From assembly GCA_902634405.1 (NCBI GenBank), contig CACPJY010000011.1, positions 1 to 50,391 of the forward strand: 50,391 nt of DNA, in the 5' to 3' direction. Origin of the DNA: an uncultured Synechococcaceae cyanobacterium (GTDB taxonomy: Bacteria; Cyanobacteriota; Cyanobacteriia; PCC-6307; Cyanobiaceae). Below, one piece after another: positions 1-10,261 of the stretch. Within the stretch, counting starts at the first letter, position 1, and every line of letters begins with the position of its first letter. Under the pieces are notes generated by a model, which saw only the letters and a list, made by a program, of their open reading frames with translations, was not told where the DNA came from and did no database searches. The position numbers and the translations under genes were made by a program.

Positions 1-342
1 TCTCAAAATGGGGGTATAGATTCTATTTAGTGCTATTGCAAGCATTGCTTCTTCTTTTGGAGGTCTCCCACTAAAGGTTGTTAGGTATATGGGGTTTTTA
101 CGATGTGTTATGCAATGAAAGTGAACAACAGGAGAAGACTCTTTCCCTCCATAGAAGCCCATATGATCTCCAAAAGGTCCATCTTCTAATTCTTCTCCAG
201 GTTGAATTGTTCCTTCGAGAACTATTTCGCTATGACTTGGCACCTCGAGATCAAGTGTTTTGCATTTAGTTAGCCTGACGCCTTCTCCTCCATAAATTCC
301 AGCAAATAGCCATTCACTTAACTGAACAGGAATAGGAGTAAT
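1..342 (-). CDS. ubiD: UbiD-family decarboxylase, internal fragment (both ends missing)
   Basis: The minus strand is open from about 342 to the left edge and reads as the middle of a UbiD-type 3-polyprenyl-4-hydroxybenzoate decarboxylase, an enzyme using prenylated FMN, in cyanobacteria probably for plastoquinone. Visible family blocks are [49 protein letters not shown] and [10 protein letters not shown]. The frame runs off position 1, so the C-terminus lies outside. The N-terminal half should continue to the right of 342, but aroA coding sequence on the other strand lies there instead. The fragment has no start codon and cannot make a complete enzyme as arranged. Family identity is secure; whether the break is biological or an assembly or amplification chimera is not. 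Confidence 0.85.
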   Translation of the reverse strand, partial: MTPIPVQLSEWLFAGIYGGEGVRLTKCKTLDLEVPSHSEIVLEGTIQPGEELEDGPFGDHMGFYGGKESSPVVHFHCITHRKNPIYLTTFSGRPPKEEAMLAIALNRIYTPILR

Positions 343-820
343 GAAAGAGATGGAAGCGAATATTGAAGTAATCGACTTACATGAAATAGCTGGCGAACCT
401 GTTGGTAATTTAAAAGTAAAACATAGTCCCTTAAAACCATTCAGTATCAACGAAGAAATAATGCCTAGGTTAATAGATGAAATTCCAATTTTAACAGTTG
501 CTGCTTGTTTCTGTAATGGCGAAAGCTTTATAACTGGGGCTAGTGAATTACGAATAAAAGAAACTGACAGGCTAGCTGTTATCACTCGTCAACTTACTGC
601 CATGGGGGCCAAGATAGAAGAACAGAAAGATGGCCTCATAATAAGAGGAGGAACAAGCCTCAAAGGAACAGTATTAGACAGTGAAACTGATCACAGAATA
701 GCAATGAGTCTCGCTGTTGCAGCTATGCTTGCAGAGGGGAATTCTCAACTGATCGATAGCGAGGCAGCATCTGTCTCATATCCAGATTTCTGGGAAGATC
801 TTGCAAGACTTCATAATTAA
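326..820 (+). CDS. aroA: EPSP synthase, C-terminal third only (5' truncated)
   Basis: This reads as the last 160 or so residues of 5-enolpyruvylshikimate-3-phosphate synthase, the shikimate-pathway enzyme joining PEP to shikimate-3-phosphate. Diagnostic blocks are [10 protein letters not shown] and [12 protein letters not shown], and the ending SYPDFWEDL is typical of the family C-terminus. Full-length AroA is about 430-445 residues, so some 270 are missing. Homology begins with TGIGVMKEM near 326, and an in-frame TGA at 323-325 precedes it. The ATG at 341 is an internal methionine, not a real start. The missing 5' part coincides with the break in ubiD. The 3' end overlaps the next gene by 20 bases. 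A lone C-terminal piece would not be active. Confidence 0.9.
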   Translation, partial: TGIGVMKEMEANIEVIDLHEIAGEPVGNLKVKHSPLKPFSINEEIMPRLIDEIPILTVAACFCNGESFITGASELRIKETDRLAVITRQLTAMGAKIEEQKDGLIIRGGTSLKGTVLDSETDHRIAMSLAVAAMLAEGNSQLIDSEAASVSYPDFWEDLARLHN

Positions 821-1733
821 GAAAAAATCAAATAATCACCCATTAGGTAGGCTTGAAGAGTTCATTACAGGAGATGGAACCTTCAGCCTATTTAGTAACT
901 ATTTTAAGGAATCATTTCACAGCCAAGAAGGGGCTTTAAAAGAAGCACTAAACAAGTATCTATCTCCTTCTGAGATAGATACTTTTAACGAAAAATCTGT
1001 AATTATGCTTGATATTTGCGTTGGGCTTGGATATAATTCTGCTGCATTAATTGAGACGGTAAAGAGCTCTAATTTATTCCTCAATTGGTGGGGTATCGAA
1101 CTCGACAAAAGGCCATTAAGACTAGCTCTTCAGAAAGAGGTATTCAGGAATAGTTGGTCAAAAGAAACATTATCCATATTAGAAGCAATTAGAGATGAAA
1201 ATAGTTGGCAAGACGAATCAAGTAAAGGGAACCTAATATGGGGTGACGCTAGAAATGCTATAAAGCTTTTACCAAAAGGAGATATTTTCCACCTAATAAT
1301 GCTTGATGCATTTTCCCCACCCAAATGTCCTGAGCTCTGGACAGAAGAGTTCATAAATGCTCTAGCAAGAATCCTTGCCCCAGGGGGACGCATAATTACC
1401 TACTGCACAGCGGCTGCCATAAGAGGGAGTCTCAGAAGGGCCGGGTTAAGGGTTAAATCAGTACTCCCAAAAACAATAAGCAGGACAAACTGGAGCATCG
1501 GAACTCTTGCGATAAAACCAGGTGGAGACTATAAAAACAATCCGAAACAAAACAACTATAGGGACCTGTCTCAAATGGAAGAAGAACATCTCTTAACCAA
1601 AGCCGCTATCCCCTACAGAGATCCCGACGGAATGGCAACTACCAATGAAATCAATAAGAGAAGAGAACAGGAGCAAAGGGAGTCGCAAATGGAAAGCACA
1701 TCTTCTTGGCAACGACGTTGGGTGAAAGCTTGA
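801..1733 (+). CDS. MnmC-like (DUF752) SAM-dependent methyltransferase
   Basis: A 310-residue protein of the COG4121/DUF752 type, related to the methyltransferase half of MnmC, which completes the 5-methylaminomethyl group on the tRNA wobble uridine. The SAM-binding glycine motif DICVGLGYN is at about residues 71-79, and the characteristic [13 protein letters not shown] block is at about 168-180. There is no fused FAD oxidase domain, as is normal for stand-alone cyanobacterial versions. The chosen ATG overlaps the end of aroA by 20 bases, consistent with co-transcription in the intact genome. The charged, Arg/Glu-rich tail (residues 270-310) looks flexible. Substrate specificity is inferred from the family only. 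Confidence 0.8.
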   Translation: MQDFIIKKKSNNHPLGRLEEFITGDGTFSLFSNYFKESFHSQEGALKEALNKYLSPSEIDTFNEKSVIMLDICVGLGYNSAALIETVKSSNLFLNWWGIELDKRPLRLALQKEVFRNSWSKETLSILEAIRDENSWQDESSKGNLIWGDARNAIKLLPKGDIFHLIMLDAFSPPKCPELWTEEFINALARILAPGGRIITYCTAAAIRGSLRRAGLRVKSVLPKTISRTNWSIGTLAIKPGGDYKNNPKQNNYRDLSQMEEEHLLTKAAIPYRDPDGMATTNEINKRREQEQRESQMESTSSWQRRWVKA

Positions 1734-1791
1734 CGAAGAAATATTATTAGTTACCGGCGAAAATTTTTCCGGCCTATTCGCTACTTTTAAA

Positions 1792-3153
1792 ATGCTTGCC
1801 GTCGCAGTATTGGCTGCAGGAAAGGGTACTCGCATGAAAAGCTCCCTTCCTAAAGTCCTCATGAACTTAGCCGGTTCAACTTTAATTGAAAAAGTCTTAA
1901 GGAGTAGCGAGAAACTACTACCGGATCGTCGTCTATTAATAGTTGGCCATAAAGCAGAACTAGTTCAAGAAAATCTAAAGCATTTAAATGATTTGGAATT
2001 TGTTCTGCAATCTCCCCAAAAAGGAACTGGGCATGCGATTCAACAGTTATATGGGGTACTAAAAGATTTCCGAGGAGAGCTTCTAGTCCTTAATGGAGAT
2101 GTCCCTTTATTAAGTCAAAAGACCCTCGAAAACCTTGTAAATCAACATAAACAATTCAAAGCATCTGTGACCCTTCTCACGGCCAGGCTAGAAGATCCTC
2201 GTGGTTATGGAAGAGTTTTCATAGGAGACAACCAAGAAGTAGAAAAGATTATTGAAGATCGTGATTGCGAAAAGGATCAACTAAAAAACAATCTTACCAA
2301 TGCTGGGATCTATTGCTTTGACTGGGAAAAACTACAAAAAGTACTCCCTCAATTAAATAGCGATAACGATCAAGGGGAGATTTATCTTACTGACACTGTG
2401 GCAATGCTTGACAAGGCTCATCATATCGAGTTATTAGATCTTGAAGAGGCCAAAGGAGTAAACGATCGGGTTCAACTTGCTCAATGCGAAAAGATAATAC
2501 AAGCAAGACTTAAGGATCACTGGATGAGAGAAGGTGTGACTTTCATTGACCCCTCAAGCTGTACACTAAGTGAAGATTGTGTACTAGGTAAAGATATCGT
2601 CATTGAGCCCCAAACACATCTAAGGGGGAAATGCTTTATAGGGAATGGATGCCGAATAGGTCCAGGTAGCACTCTTCAAAATGTAGAGATTGGCGATCGT
2701 GTTTCTGTAATGAATTCGGTCATTACCGATTCAAGAATAGATAATGATGTAAGGATTGGCCCATTCGCTCACTTACGACCAGGTAGTGAGATTTCCAATG
2801 GATGTAGAATAGGAAACTTTGTTGAGATAAAACAAAGTCATCTTGATGAAAAAGTCAAAGTAAATCATTTAAGTTATATCGGTGATGCTCAACTAGGTAG
2901 TCATGTAAACATAGGAGCAGGAACTATTACAGCAAATTATGATGGTTTAAATAAACATCGGACTGTAATAGGTGACCAAACTAAAACCGGTGCAAATTCT
3001 GTCTTGGTTGCACCAATAACCCTTGGAAAGAATGTCACCGTTGGAGCAGGTTCGACTCTTACTAGAAATGTTCCAGACAATTCTCTTGCAATAAGCAGAG
3101 CGAAGCAACTTATTAAAGAAGGGTGGTCTAAGATACAAAGAATCAAGCTCTAA
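1792..3153 (+). CDS. glmU: Bifunctional GlcNAc-1-P uridyltransferase / GlcN-1-P acetyltransferase
   Basis: The protein makes UDP-N-acetylglucosamine for peptidoglycan and lipopolysaccharide. At 453 residues it has the normal length. The N-terminal nucleotidyltransferase shows [11 protein letters not shown] at residues 7-17 with the following lysine. The C-terminal half is a left-handed beta-helix with hexapeptide repeats, including the family block [11 protein letters not shown] near residues 375-385, which belongs to the acetyltransferase site. The start ATG lies 58 bases after the methyltransferase gene. It runs head-on into murF and the two reading frames overlap by 11 bases at the stop codons. 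Both genes feed the same cell-wall pathway. No truncation is seen. Confidence 0.97.
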   Translation: MLAVAVLAAGKGTRMKSSLPKVLMNLAGSTLIEKVLRSSEKLLPDRRLLIVGHKAELVQENLKHLNDLEFVLQSPQKGTGHAIQQLYGVLKDFRGELLVLNGDVPLLSQKTLENLVNQHKQFKASVTLLTARLEDPRGYGRVFIGDNQEVEKIIEDRDCEKDQLKNNLTNAGIYCFDWEKLQKVLPQLNSDNDQGEIYLTDTVAMLDKAHHIELLDLEEAKGVNDRVQLAQCEKIIQARLKDHWMREGVTFIDPSSCTLSEDCVLGKDIVIEPQTHLRGKCFIGNGCRIGPGSTLQNVEIGDRVSVMNSVITDSRIDNDVRIGPFAHLRPGSEISNGCRIGNFVEIKQSHLDEKVKVNHLSYIGDAQLGSHVNIGAGTITANYDGLNKHRTVIGDQTKTGANSVLVAPITLGKNVTVGAGSTLTRNVPDNSLAISRAKQLIKEGWSKIQRIKL

Positions 3154-4552
3154 AAGTTTTTAAAGCTGGGATAATTTTCTCAAGTCCAACTTTTCGACTT
3201 CCTTTCAACAGAAGAAAATCTCCTTTTTTTAGCCATTTTTTAAGGGGCAACAGTGCTTCCTTTGGATTTCGAAAAATAAAAAACTTTTTTATTGATCCAG
3301 CTAGAGACATCATTACTTCCGCTTCAGGTCCATCTACAATTAAGATCAGGCCATCCAGCTCGAGTTCCTTAATTCTTTCAGCGACTAGTCGGTGAAAGGC
3401 AAGACTAAAGCTACCAAGCTCATACATCTTTCCTAAAACTGCATAACGCCGGCCTTGTTGAGAAGCTAACAAATCTAATGCTGCAAGAACCCCCTCTGGA
3501 GAAGCATTGTATGTCTCATCTAAAATAGTAATCCCACCAACATCTAGTCTTTCACTCCTTCCAAAAGGCAGGTCAACATCTATCTCGGCTAGAGATGGAA
3601 ACGGAATCTTGAACTCTTTTGCAACAGCAATGGCGAGCATAAAATTGAGAGCATTATGACGTCCCTCTAAGGGCAATCGAAAAGAATAATCTTCAACATT
3701 TAACAGCCCCCTACTCAAATCTAGAGAACCAACTATATCTGGATTTGGAGTCGATTGATGATTTAACTTCTTTTGAGATAATTGACCAAGGGAAACTTCG
3801 TACTCCAGTGCCACCCGAAGAATTCTCCCTCTCCAAATTTTGTGCAACGTCTCTTCCAATAAAGGGTCACCTGCAGGGATAATTACTAGACCATCGGCGT
3901 TTAAACCAGCTGTAATTTCACACTTTGCTTTGGCTATGTTGGCTCTGCTACCAAGGCGCCCAATATGGGCATTGCCTACATTCGTTATCACTGCAATATC
4001 AGGGCAGGCACACAAAGAAAGTCTTTGAATTTCACCAAGACCTCTCATTCCCATCTCAAGAACTAATGCAGCATGAGTTGAGTTGGCCTCAAATAAAGTT
4101 AGTGGTACTCCAACATCATTATTCTTATTTCCAGTAGTAGCCAAAACATAACCCAAGGGATGCAACACCTTGCGAATAAATTCTCGAGTAGTTGTCTTAC
4201 CTACTGAACCAGTAACCGCAATTACTGGTATACCTAATTCCGATCGATGCAGAGAGGCTAACTCTTGGTATGCAATCAAGGTATCATCAACGACCCAATG
4301 CAGCAGTCCTTTTGGAACTTTATACGCCTTATTTTTTTCCACTACAGTTCCTTGAGCACCGAGATCTAAGGATTCCGAAAGGAATGCATGACCATCGAAA
4401 CTCTCTCCGGTTAATGGAACAAAAAAACCCCCTTTTATAAATTTTCGACTATCTGTGACAACTGGTCCCAAGGTTTGATCAAGAGAGGAAGGTAACGAGT
4501 TTCTTGGCTGTCCCCATATCTCATTGAGTTTAATTAATTTCACACAAATCAC
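3143..4552 (-). CDS. murF: UDP-N-acetylmuramoyl-tripeptide--D-alanyl-D-alanine ligase
   Basis: MurF adds D-Ala-D-Ala to the muramoyl tripeptide, the last cytoplasmic step of the peptidoglycan precursor. The ATP-binding loop [13 protein letters not shown] is at about residues 113-125, and the Mur-ligase blocks VTDSR (about 32-36), [11 protein letters not shown] and [12 protein letters not shown] are visible. Length (469) is close to the family norm. The ATG overlaps the stop of the upstream membrane-anchored hypothetical by 4 bases, indicating translational coupling. The 3' end overlaps the convergent glmU by 11 bases, with no room for an intrinsic terminator. Confidence 0.96.
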   Translation of the reverse strand: MICVKLIKLNEIWGQPRNSLPSSLDQTLGPVVTDSRKFIKGGFFVPLTGESFDGHAFLSESLDLGAQGTVVEKNKAYKVPKGLLHWVVDDTLIAYQELASLHRSELGIPVIAVTGSVGKTTTREFIRKVLHPLGYVLATTGNKNNDVGVPLTLFEANSTHAALVLEMGMRGLGEIQRLSLCACPDIAVITNVGNAHIGRLGSRANIAKAKCEITAGLNADGLVIIPAGDPLLEETLHKIWRGRILRVALEYEVSLGQLSQKKLNHQSTPNPDIVGSLDLSRGLLNVEDYSFRLPLEGRHNALNFMLAIAVAKEFKIPFPSLAEIDVDLPFGRSERLDVGGITILDETYNASPEGVLAALDLLASQQGRRYAVLGKMYELGSFSLAFHRLVAERIKELELDGLILIVDGPEAEVMMSLAGSIKKFFIFRNPKEALLPLKKWLKKGDFLLLKGSRKVGLEKIIPALKTFRA

Positions 4553-5268
4553 CCCAAGTTACTATCGAATACAACCATATCTGAACTGATCATTGATGTC
4601 CTACCTAGAAGATGGCCTGAAAAGTCTTCAAGCTTAAGAGTGTCATAGCCAAAATCTTTAATTCGATCTTGGAAATCTCTAGCCAGGGAAAGTTTCTCGG
4701 CAAAATCAAACTTTTCCCAATCGGCGGAGAGACAAAGCACAACTCCTCTTCCCGAATTAGACAACCTAGCGCTCTTAATTAAATTAGGTGATAATTTCTC
4801 TTCTTTAAAAGCTAATAGCAAAGGGTGTTCAAGGGGTAGATTTTGAATAATATCTTTCTTATTAGTCTCAATTGATCGACTCTCCTTCGGAGACAGCTCA
4901 GGTACAAATGACTCGTCAATCGATTTACCCAAATCAGAACTTGCTGGTTTTTTCAACAATCTAGAAGAACGCTCTGCCAATGATGAATTGTCTACTGATT
5001 TCATATTTGTAAAATCAAAGCCAAAAAATAGAGAGATGAATAGCAAAAAAACTAACAATAAAAAAGGCCAGAACAAATTGGACAATTTTTTTGGCCAAAA
5101 AGATGGGGATGGCAAATCACCCTCCCAATTTCGACGCCAAAACTCTCTGCCTCGTAATATCGAATCAGCCATGACTGCAAAAAGATTCTCTCTCAAAGAA
5201 ACCCATGGATTGCGGTATATGTCAGGCAAACCTTCTGAGTTCTTGTCGGTCCTTGATCGAAGGGTCAT
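4549..5268 (-). CDS. Conserved hypothetical, single-pass membrane protein
   Basis: I do not recognise a named family. The 239-residue product has a polar N-terminal 60 residues with many Arg and Trp, one strong hydrophobic segment at about 63-84, then a charged linker of about 60 residues and a compact C-terminal region (about 140-239) rich in Leu, Asp and Lys. The C-terminal part contains LCLSADWEKFDFAEKLSLA and could be a small soluble domain. The TM segment suggests a bitopic protein; topology is unknown. It sits between glgA and murF on the same strand, overlapping murF by 4 bases. That suggests co-expression but not a function. Confidence 0.75.
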   Translation of the reverse strand: MTLRSRTDKNSEGLPDIYRNPWVSLRENLFAVMADSILRGREFWRRNWEGDLPSPSFWPKKLSNLFWPFLLLVFLLFISLFFGFDFTNMKSVDNSSLAERSSRLLKKPASSDLGKSIDESFVPELSPKESRSIETNKKDIIQNLPLEHPLLLAFKEEKLSPNLIKSARLSNSGRGVVLCLSADWEKFDFAEKLSLARDFQDRIKDFGYDTLKLEDFSGHLLGRTSMISSDMVVFDSNLG

Positions 5269-5336
5269 TGCGAGAAAACAGTAAGTAAGTAAGCAAACCA
5301 GACAGACTTAAAAAAATTTACTGTGAAAAGCAAATC

Positions 5337-6809
5337 CTAAGAATAGGGAGCATCTACTTCACTTGTTTCCAAAGAGGGGTCGGCCAACTGACCAAGTGAA
5401 AGCTTTTCAACTTCAACCACATCTGGAGATGGCTCCTTTTGACCACAAACCTCTTGGTATAGATGATCATATTCACGAGCTGATCTATCCCAGCTGAATT
5501 CCTCTTTCATCCCTCGCAGCTGGAGTTCACGCCAACTATCCTTATGGCGAAATGCTTCCCAAGATCTAACTAAAGCCGTGTAAAAATCAACTGGATCAAA
5601 ACGATCAAAGCAAAAACCTGTTCCTGTCTTTTTAGCAGGGTCATGTGGACTAACAGTGTCCACCAAACCTCCTACATTTCTAACCACAGGGACTGATCCA
5701 TATCTCATAGCAAGTAGTTGACTAATTCCACAAGGTTCAAAACGACTAGGCATCAAAAAAGCATCACTACCGCCATATATCAGCCTTGACAATTCATCAT
5801 CGTAAGTAAGAAAAACCGAAAAGGAGCCTGGCAGTTCTGTTGCAAGTTGCCAAAGACTAGATTCCAAAGATCGATCACCTGTTCCGAGAACTACAATTTG
5901 CGAGTCTGTATAAGCAAGTAATTTTTTTGCTACTTGTATAAGCAGGTCTACTCCTTTTTGATCAACAAGCCTAGTCACCATACCGAGTAGATACTTAGAA
6001 GAGGAAACCTCCAATCCCATACGTTCCTGAAGTACTTGCTTATTTATAATTCGACCAGAAAGATCTTTATCACTGAAGTTTGCTGGCAAGGAAGTATCGG
6101 TAGCTGGATTCCATACATTCAAATCAACTCCGTTAAGTATTCCCCTAAGTTTACTCGATATATAATTAAGCAATCCCTCCTGTGACTCGCCATACTCCGC
6201 TGTACATATTTCTCGTGAATATGTAGGAGAGACAGCATTAACCCTATCTGCATAAAGTAAAGCTGCAGCCATTGTGTGATCTCCATGCATATACCAGGGG
6301 CACCAAGTAATTCGATCGAGCTTCCATCGCCATGGGCCTTTATATTTAAGATTGTGAATAGTAAATACAGTGCTTATTTCAGGGTCCTGATGCATCCATA
6401 CAGGAATCATCCCTGTATGCCAATCGTGGCAATGTAAAACCTGAGGTTTCCAGGCATTCCAAGCAAATTCGGCTGTAGCACTAGCAAAAAAAGTAAATCT
6501 CCAATCTTCATCATCACCTCCATAAATTCTCCCTTTATCAAATGCAGGGTGACCAACCAAATAAATAGTTAAACCATTCTCTGGGTGTTTAGCCTTATAA
6601 ACAGCAAACTCAGTCCTCATTGTCTGAGCTCTCCAAATTGGTTCATCAGAGATATCCAGCAGACTCCACAACTTGCTATATCCAGGAATAATCAGCCTTA
6701 CATCATGGCCCAACTTTGCGAGTGCAGGGGGTAAAGCACCTACTACATCGCCCATTCCCCCTACCTTGACCATCGGCGCGCATTCCGCAGCCGCAAAAAG
6801 CACGCGCAT
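5337..6809 (-). CDS. glgA: Glycogen synthase (ADP-glucose), GT5
   Basis: The protein transfers glucose from ADP-glucose to the growing alpha-1,4-glucan. The N-terminus [22 protein letters not shown] carries the substrate-binding KxGG motif (residues 16-19, with Met where Leu is common). A second GT-B domain block, [12 protein letters not shown], holds the catalytic-site Glu. At 490 residues it is a full-length GT5 enzyme, with a short acidic tail typical of picocyanobacteria. It lies 49 bases after menB on the same strand. The partner branching enzyme glgB is about 30 kb away at 36050, so glycogen genes are dispersed here. Confidence 0.96.
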   Translation of the reverse strand: MRVLFAAAECAPMVKVGGMGDVVGALPPALAKLGHDVRLIIPGYSKLWSLLDISDEPIWRAQTMRTEFAVYKAKHPENGLTIYLVGHPAFDKGRIYGGDDEDWRFTFFASATAEFAWNAWKPQVLHCHDWHTGMIPVWMHQDPEISTVFTIHNLKYKGPWRWKLDRITWCPWYMHGDHTMAAALLYADRVNAVSPTYSREICTAEYGESQEGLLNYISSKLRGILNGVDLNVWNPATDTSLPANFSDKDLSGRIINKQVLQERMGLEVSSSKYLLGMVTRLVDQKGVDLLIQVAKKLLAYTDSQIVVLGTGDRSLESSLWQLATELPGSFSVFLTYDDELSRLIYGGSDAFLMPSRFEPCGISQLLAMRYGSVPVVRNVGGLVDTVSPHDPAKKTGTGFCFDRFDPVDFYTALVRSWEAFRHKDSWRELQLRGMKEEFSWDRSAREYDHLYQEVCGQKEPSPDVVEVEKLSLGQLADPSLETSEVDAPYS

Positions 6810-6858
6810 TGTTATCGATTAACTGCTTATGACTCTAAAGCTAAATGATCACATTCCC

Positions 6859-7752
6859 TTAGGGCATCCAACCCGATTCAGAAAAATCAGGTTTGCGTTT
6901 TTCTAAGAAAGCATCTCTTCCCTCGCGAGCCTCTTCTGTCCGATAAAAAAGATGTGTCGCTTGCCCCGCTAACTCTTGCAAGCCAACTAAACCGTCACTT
7001 TCAGCATTGAAAGCTGCTTTAAGACACCGAATTGCTGTCGGACTATGCTGCAAAATCTCCCTTGCCCAAAGTACGCCTTGCTCCTCTAATTCAGAAAGAG
7101 GTACCACTTCATTAATCAACCCCATTCTTAAGGCTTCTTCTGCTCCATATTGCCTACACAAAAACCATATTTCTCGAGCTTTTCTTTGGCCAACTACTCT
7201 TGCTAAAAAGCCAGATCCAAAACCAGCATCAAAACTTCCGACTTTTGGACCCGTCTGACCAAAAACTGCATTATCGGCAGCCAAGCTCAAGTCACACAAA
7301 AGATGCAATACCTGTCCTCCACCAATTGCATATCCAGCCACTAATGCAATTACAACCTTGGGCAAACTTCGGATGATTCGCTGTAAATCAAGAACATTCA
7401 ATCGAGGCAAACCATCCTCATCAACATATCCACCATCTCCTCGAACACTTTGGTCTCCTCCTGCACAAAAAGCAAACCCGCCATCTTCGGCAGGTCCAAC
7501 TCCAGTGAAAAGGACTACTCCAATATTTTTGTCATCCCTTATTTTCGTAAATGCATCACAAAGTTCAGCAACGGTAAGAGGTCTAAAAGAATTCCTCTTT
7601 TGAGGCCTGTTAATAGAGACTCTTGCAATACCTTCTGAACTTTTATCGAGAAAAATATCTTGATATTTTCCCCATGGTTCCCACGAAAGAATAATTTTTC
7701 CAGGCAAAGCACGTCTAACTGCAGAGTCTGAAAAATCACAATCTTGAGTCAT
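6859..7752 (-). CDS. menB: 1,4-dihydroxy-2-naphthoyl-CoA synthase
   Basis: MenB is a crotonase-fold enzyme that closes the naphthoate ring in phylloquinone (vitamin K1) synthesis, which supplies the A1 acceptor of photosystem I. Family blocks are [14 protein letters not shown], the oxyanion-hole segment [13 protein letters not shown] and the segment [18 protein letters not shown], followed by [15 protein letters not shown]. Length (297) fits. It starts 22 bases downstream of the menD stop on the same strand, so menD-menB is a likely two-gene unit for consecutive parts of the same pathway. Confidence 0.97.
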   Translation of the reverse strand: MTQDCDFSDSAVRRALPGKIILSWEPWGKYQDIFLDKSSEGIARVSINRPQKRNSFRPLTVAELCDAFTKIRDDKNIGVVLFTGVGPAEDGGFAFCAGGDQSVRGDGGYVDEDGLPRLNVLDLQRIIRSLPKVVIALVAGYAIGGGQVLHLLCDLSLAADNAVFGQTGPKVGSFDAGFGSGFLARVVGQRKAREIWFLCRQYGAEEALRMGLINEVVPLSELEEQGVLWAREILQHSPTAIRCLKAAFNAESDGLVGLQELAGQATHLFYRTEEAREGRDAFLEKRKPDFSESGWMP

Positions 7753-7774
7753 AGGTTTAAATTATTGGAAGAAA

Positions 7775-9556
7775 TCATTTTTGTTGAACACTATTCAAAT
7801 ACTCATGTAATTCGCTCAGTACATCTTGACGCAACCTGGCATCATTTATCCGATGTGTAGACAAACGTAGTAAAACTGGACCTTCCCTAGCAAAAGCCCA
7901 TTCCAAAGCAAATGGTAAATCGTCTAAACATGAAACCTGCCTGCCAGGAATTAAATAACCTGCTGACAGTTCAAGATGGTCAACCTGCTGAGGCATAGCA
8001 AAAAGCTTCTCGAAACTTGATTCACAAAAAGAAGATATTGAAAGTTGCTGAAAAATTCCACCGCCCTGATTATCTATTAGCAGTACGACCAAAGCCGGCT
8101 TCTGGAGATTTTGGAAAAGCCAACCATTAATATCATGAAGTAAAGCCAGGTCTCCAGTCACTAGAAGGGTTGAGCCAAGCCCCATTGCTATTCCCATACC
8201 CAATGAAAGAGTCCCATCAATACCAGATGCCCCCCTAAATCCAAAACAGCGTCTTCTCAAAGAGTGTTCTCCAGAGAATGCTATCCAATCTCTTACGGGA
8301 CTACTTGATGACAACATCACAGGGATCTCAGTGGGGACTAATCGTGGAAGCCAACGAGCAAGAGATGGTTCCGTGATTTCACCACAAAGTGGCAACTTTG
8401 CATCTAACCATTTCTGAGCAAGTTGATCTATTTTTTGCCAATTTAGAAATAAGTGTGATTGTTTTTTATCATATTTATTGTCTAATAAATTCAAATATTT
8501 CTTCTGATAATCCCACCAAGTAACTAAACCACCACTCCATTGAACAGACAAACCAAGTGGGTCGAGTTGACGAGAATCTCCCTCTGAAATAACTATTTGT
8601 CGACCGCCCATTTTCAGGAGCCATGCTTCTAAACGGCGGCTTGCTGTCATTGGGCCTAGCCTGATTAGCTGCAGTCCTGAATCAGGAAGTGGAAATCCAC
8701 TCGGCAGCAATAATTCCCAAGAGTGAATTAACCCTGGCTGATCACTAGGCACCCCTGATAACGGGTCTGCGAATACTGGCCACCCGCATAAACCCTGAAA
8801 TTCCCTTAGTGCCTCTAAGAAAGGAATTAAATCTTTAGTCAACCCCCTCCATGGACCTACAACCAGCACACCAGGAGTCCGAAGATCTAATTCAGGTAGA
8901 TCTCTAAAAGACTTTTCTGTTTTAGTCTCAGCAAAAAAATCAGATTTAATAACCTTTTGATTATTTGGCGGTGACCACCCTGACAAAACCAAATCTTGCT
9001 CTCTTGAAGAAGGGTGCAAAGGTTCCTCTAAGGCTAGGTTTAAATGAACTGGTCCAGGGAAAGAATGAGAGGTATTCCATATCTCTTCTACAAATGTGGC
9101 AATCTGAATCAGCTCAAATAAATGGATACCATCCTTAGGTCCTTGGAAGAATCCTCGACAAACTGATTTAAGAAAATCCTCCTGATTTACTGTCTGATTT
9201 GCTCCACTTTCTTTAAGTCTATAAGGACGATCTGCAGTTATAAAAAGCAAAGGTTGACAAGATCGATCTGCTTCCACAGCAGCTGGCAAAAGATTTGCTA
9301 CTGCCGTCCCAGAAGTAGTTATTACAGCAGAAGCAATACCTTTTGAAGTGCTATGACCAAGTGCACAGAAAGCAGCAGAACGCTCATCAATAGCAGTTGT
9401 TAGTTTTACAAGGCCTTCCTTTGCAAGTGCTTCTACTGCTAAAGCCAGTGGAGCAGAACGGCTACCTGGGCAAAGCACAAAGTGCTCTAAACCCCTAATG
9501 TAAAAAGACTCAAGAAGCTTGAGGCAGACATTGAAATTAGTTCGAGCAATCGACAG
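7775..9556 (-). CDS. menD: SEPHCHC synthase, apparently with a non-ATG start
   Basis: MenD is the ThDP enzyme joining isochorismate and 2-oxoglutarate in phylloquinone synthesis. Visible are LCPGSRSAPLALAVEAL at the N-terminal catalytic domain, ERSAAFCALGHS with the ThDP-activating Glu, and the C-terminal ThDP site TGDLALLHDINGW. The first conventional start is a GTG at 9478, but it falls inside the conserved CPGSR block. Upstream the frame stays open to a stop at 9599-9601 and encodes family-like sequence (NFNVCLKLLES, GLEHFV). No ATG, GTG or TTG suits this part. A strong GAGGAGG Shine-Dalgarno (about 9566-9572) lies 8-9 bases before a CTG at 9556, giving 593 residues, the expected size. An ATT at 9550 is the alternative. 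Confidence 0.85.
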   Translation of the reverse strand: MSIARTNFNVCLKLLESFYIRGLEHFVLCPGSRSAPLALAVEALAKEGLVKLTTAIDERSAAFCALGHSTSKGIASAVITTSGTAVANLLPAAVEADRSCQPLLFITADRPYRLKESGANQTVNQEDFLKSVCRGFFQGPKDGIHLFELIQIATFVEEIWNTSHSFPGPVHLNLALEEPLHPSSREQDLVLSGWSPPNNQKVIKSDFFAETKTEKSFRDLPELDLRTPGVLVVGPWRGLTKDLIPFLEALREFQGLCGWPVFADPLSGVPSDQPGLIHSWELLLPSGFPLPDSGLQLIRLGPMTASRRLEAWLLKMGGRQIVISEGDSRQLDPLGLSVQWSGGLVTWWDYQKKYLNLLDNKYDKKQSHLFLNWQKIDQLAQKWLDAKLPLCGEITEPSLARWLPRLVPTEIPVMLSSSSPVRDWIAFSGEHSLRRRCFGFRGASGIDGTLSLGMGIAMGLGSTLLVTGDLALLHDINGWLFQNLQKPALVVLLIDNQGGGIFQQLSISSFCESSFEKLFAMPQQVDHLELSAGYLIPGRQVSCLDDLPFALEWAFAREGPVLLRLSTHRINDARLRQDVLSELHEYLNSVQQK

Positions 9557-9625
9557 GGCTTGTTCCTCCTCTAATTCAATTTTCAGCCAAAAATCCCATT
9601 AGGAATACTGAACCTAAATAATTTA

Positions 9626-10210
9626 ATGACACTTTCACCATCTCCTAACGAAAATAAGAAAAGTACCAATTGGCGTGGCCTTTTAATCTGGATCCTGCTG
9701 GCTTTATTAATTAGATGGTTAGTAATAGAGCCTAGATGGATTCCTTCTGGTTCTATGTTGCCAACTTTGCAAGTTCAAGATCGAATCCTTGTAGAAAAGC
9801 TTCGACCAAATTTTTCTAGGAATCAGAAGAAACCCTTACCTTTTGGAAGCATTGTGGTTTTCCATCCACCTACAAGTCTTACAAATGCCGGTTATGAAAA
9901 GGAAACAGCTCTTATAAAAAGAGTAATAGGGCTTCCAGGGGACACTGTCGAAGTCCACAATGGAAATATCTTTCTAAATGGAGCATTACTTACTGAAACA
10001 TGGAGAAATGATCTAATCGATTATGAGATGTCAGCAATAACTGTTCCACCTCATCAACTATGGGTTTTAGGAGACAATAGAAACAATAGTCTTGATTCCC
10101 ATATCTGGGGCCCCCTGCCTGAAAAAGAGGTTATCGGAACAGCTGTTTGGAGATATTGGCCTCTCAAAAGATTTGGCCCTATTCGGTTCCCCACCCAAAA
10201 AAACATTTAA
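9626..10210 (+). CDS. lepB: Signal peptidase I
   Basis: Membrane-anchored protease removing signal peptides from exported and thylakoid-lumen proteins. One N-terminal hydrophobic segment (about 18-34) precedes the catalytic motif PSGSMLPTL, with the nucleophile Ser at about 43. The general-base Lys is at about 98 in LIKRVIGLPGD, and the box LGDNRNNSLDSHIWGPL follows. The length of 194 residues is normal for a single-anchor cyanobacterial enzyme. It is divergent from menD, with about 70 bases between the proposed menD start and the lepB start, so the two promoters must be compact. Confidence 0.96.
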   Translation: MTLSPSPNENKKSTNWRGLLIWILLALLIRWLVIEPRWIPSGSMLPTLQVQDRILVEKLRPNFSRNQKKPLPFGSIVVFHPPTSLTNAGYEKETALIKRVIGLPGDTVEVHNGNIFLNGALLTETWRNDLIDYEMSAITVPPHQLWVLGDNRNNSLDSHIWGPLPEKEVIGTAVWRYWPLKRFGPIRFPTQKNI

Positions 10211-10261
10211 AATGATTACTCGCTGCGATAGGGTCATAGCTATGCTGGATAAAAGGGTTGA

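Noticed and set aside
78-269. Plus-strand 63-codon open frame at the left end
   Set aside because: The opposite strand of the same bases encodes clear UbiD sequence, so this is a shadow.
1593-1862. Minus-strand 89-codon frame spanning the methyltransferase end and glmU start
   Set aside because: Covers the confirmed start of glmU on the other strand and has no recognisable domain.
4988-5284. Plus-strand 98-codon frame opposite the membrane hypothetical
   Set aside because: Antisense to a frame with a clear membrane segment and coupling to murF; no support of its own.
5278-5324. ACAGTAA/TTACTGT inverted repeat with GTAA tandem copies between the membrane hypothetical and glgA
   Set aside because: The loop is over 30 bases and the T/A run is on the loop side, not after the stem; too weak for a terminator call.
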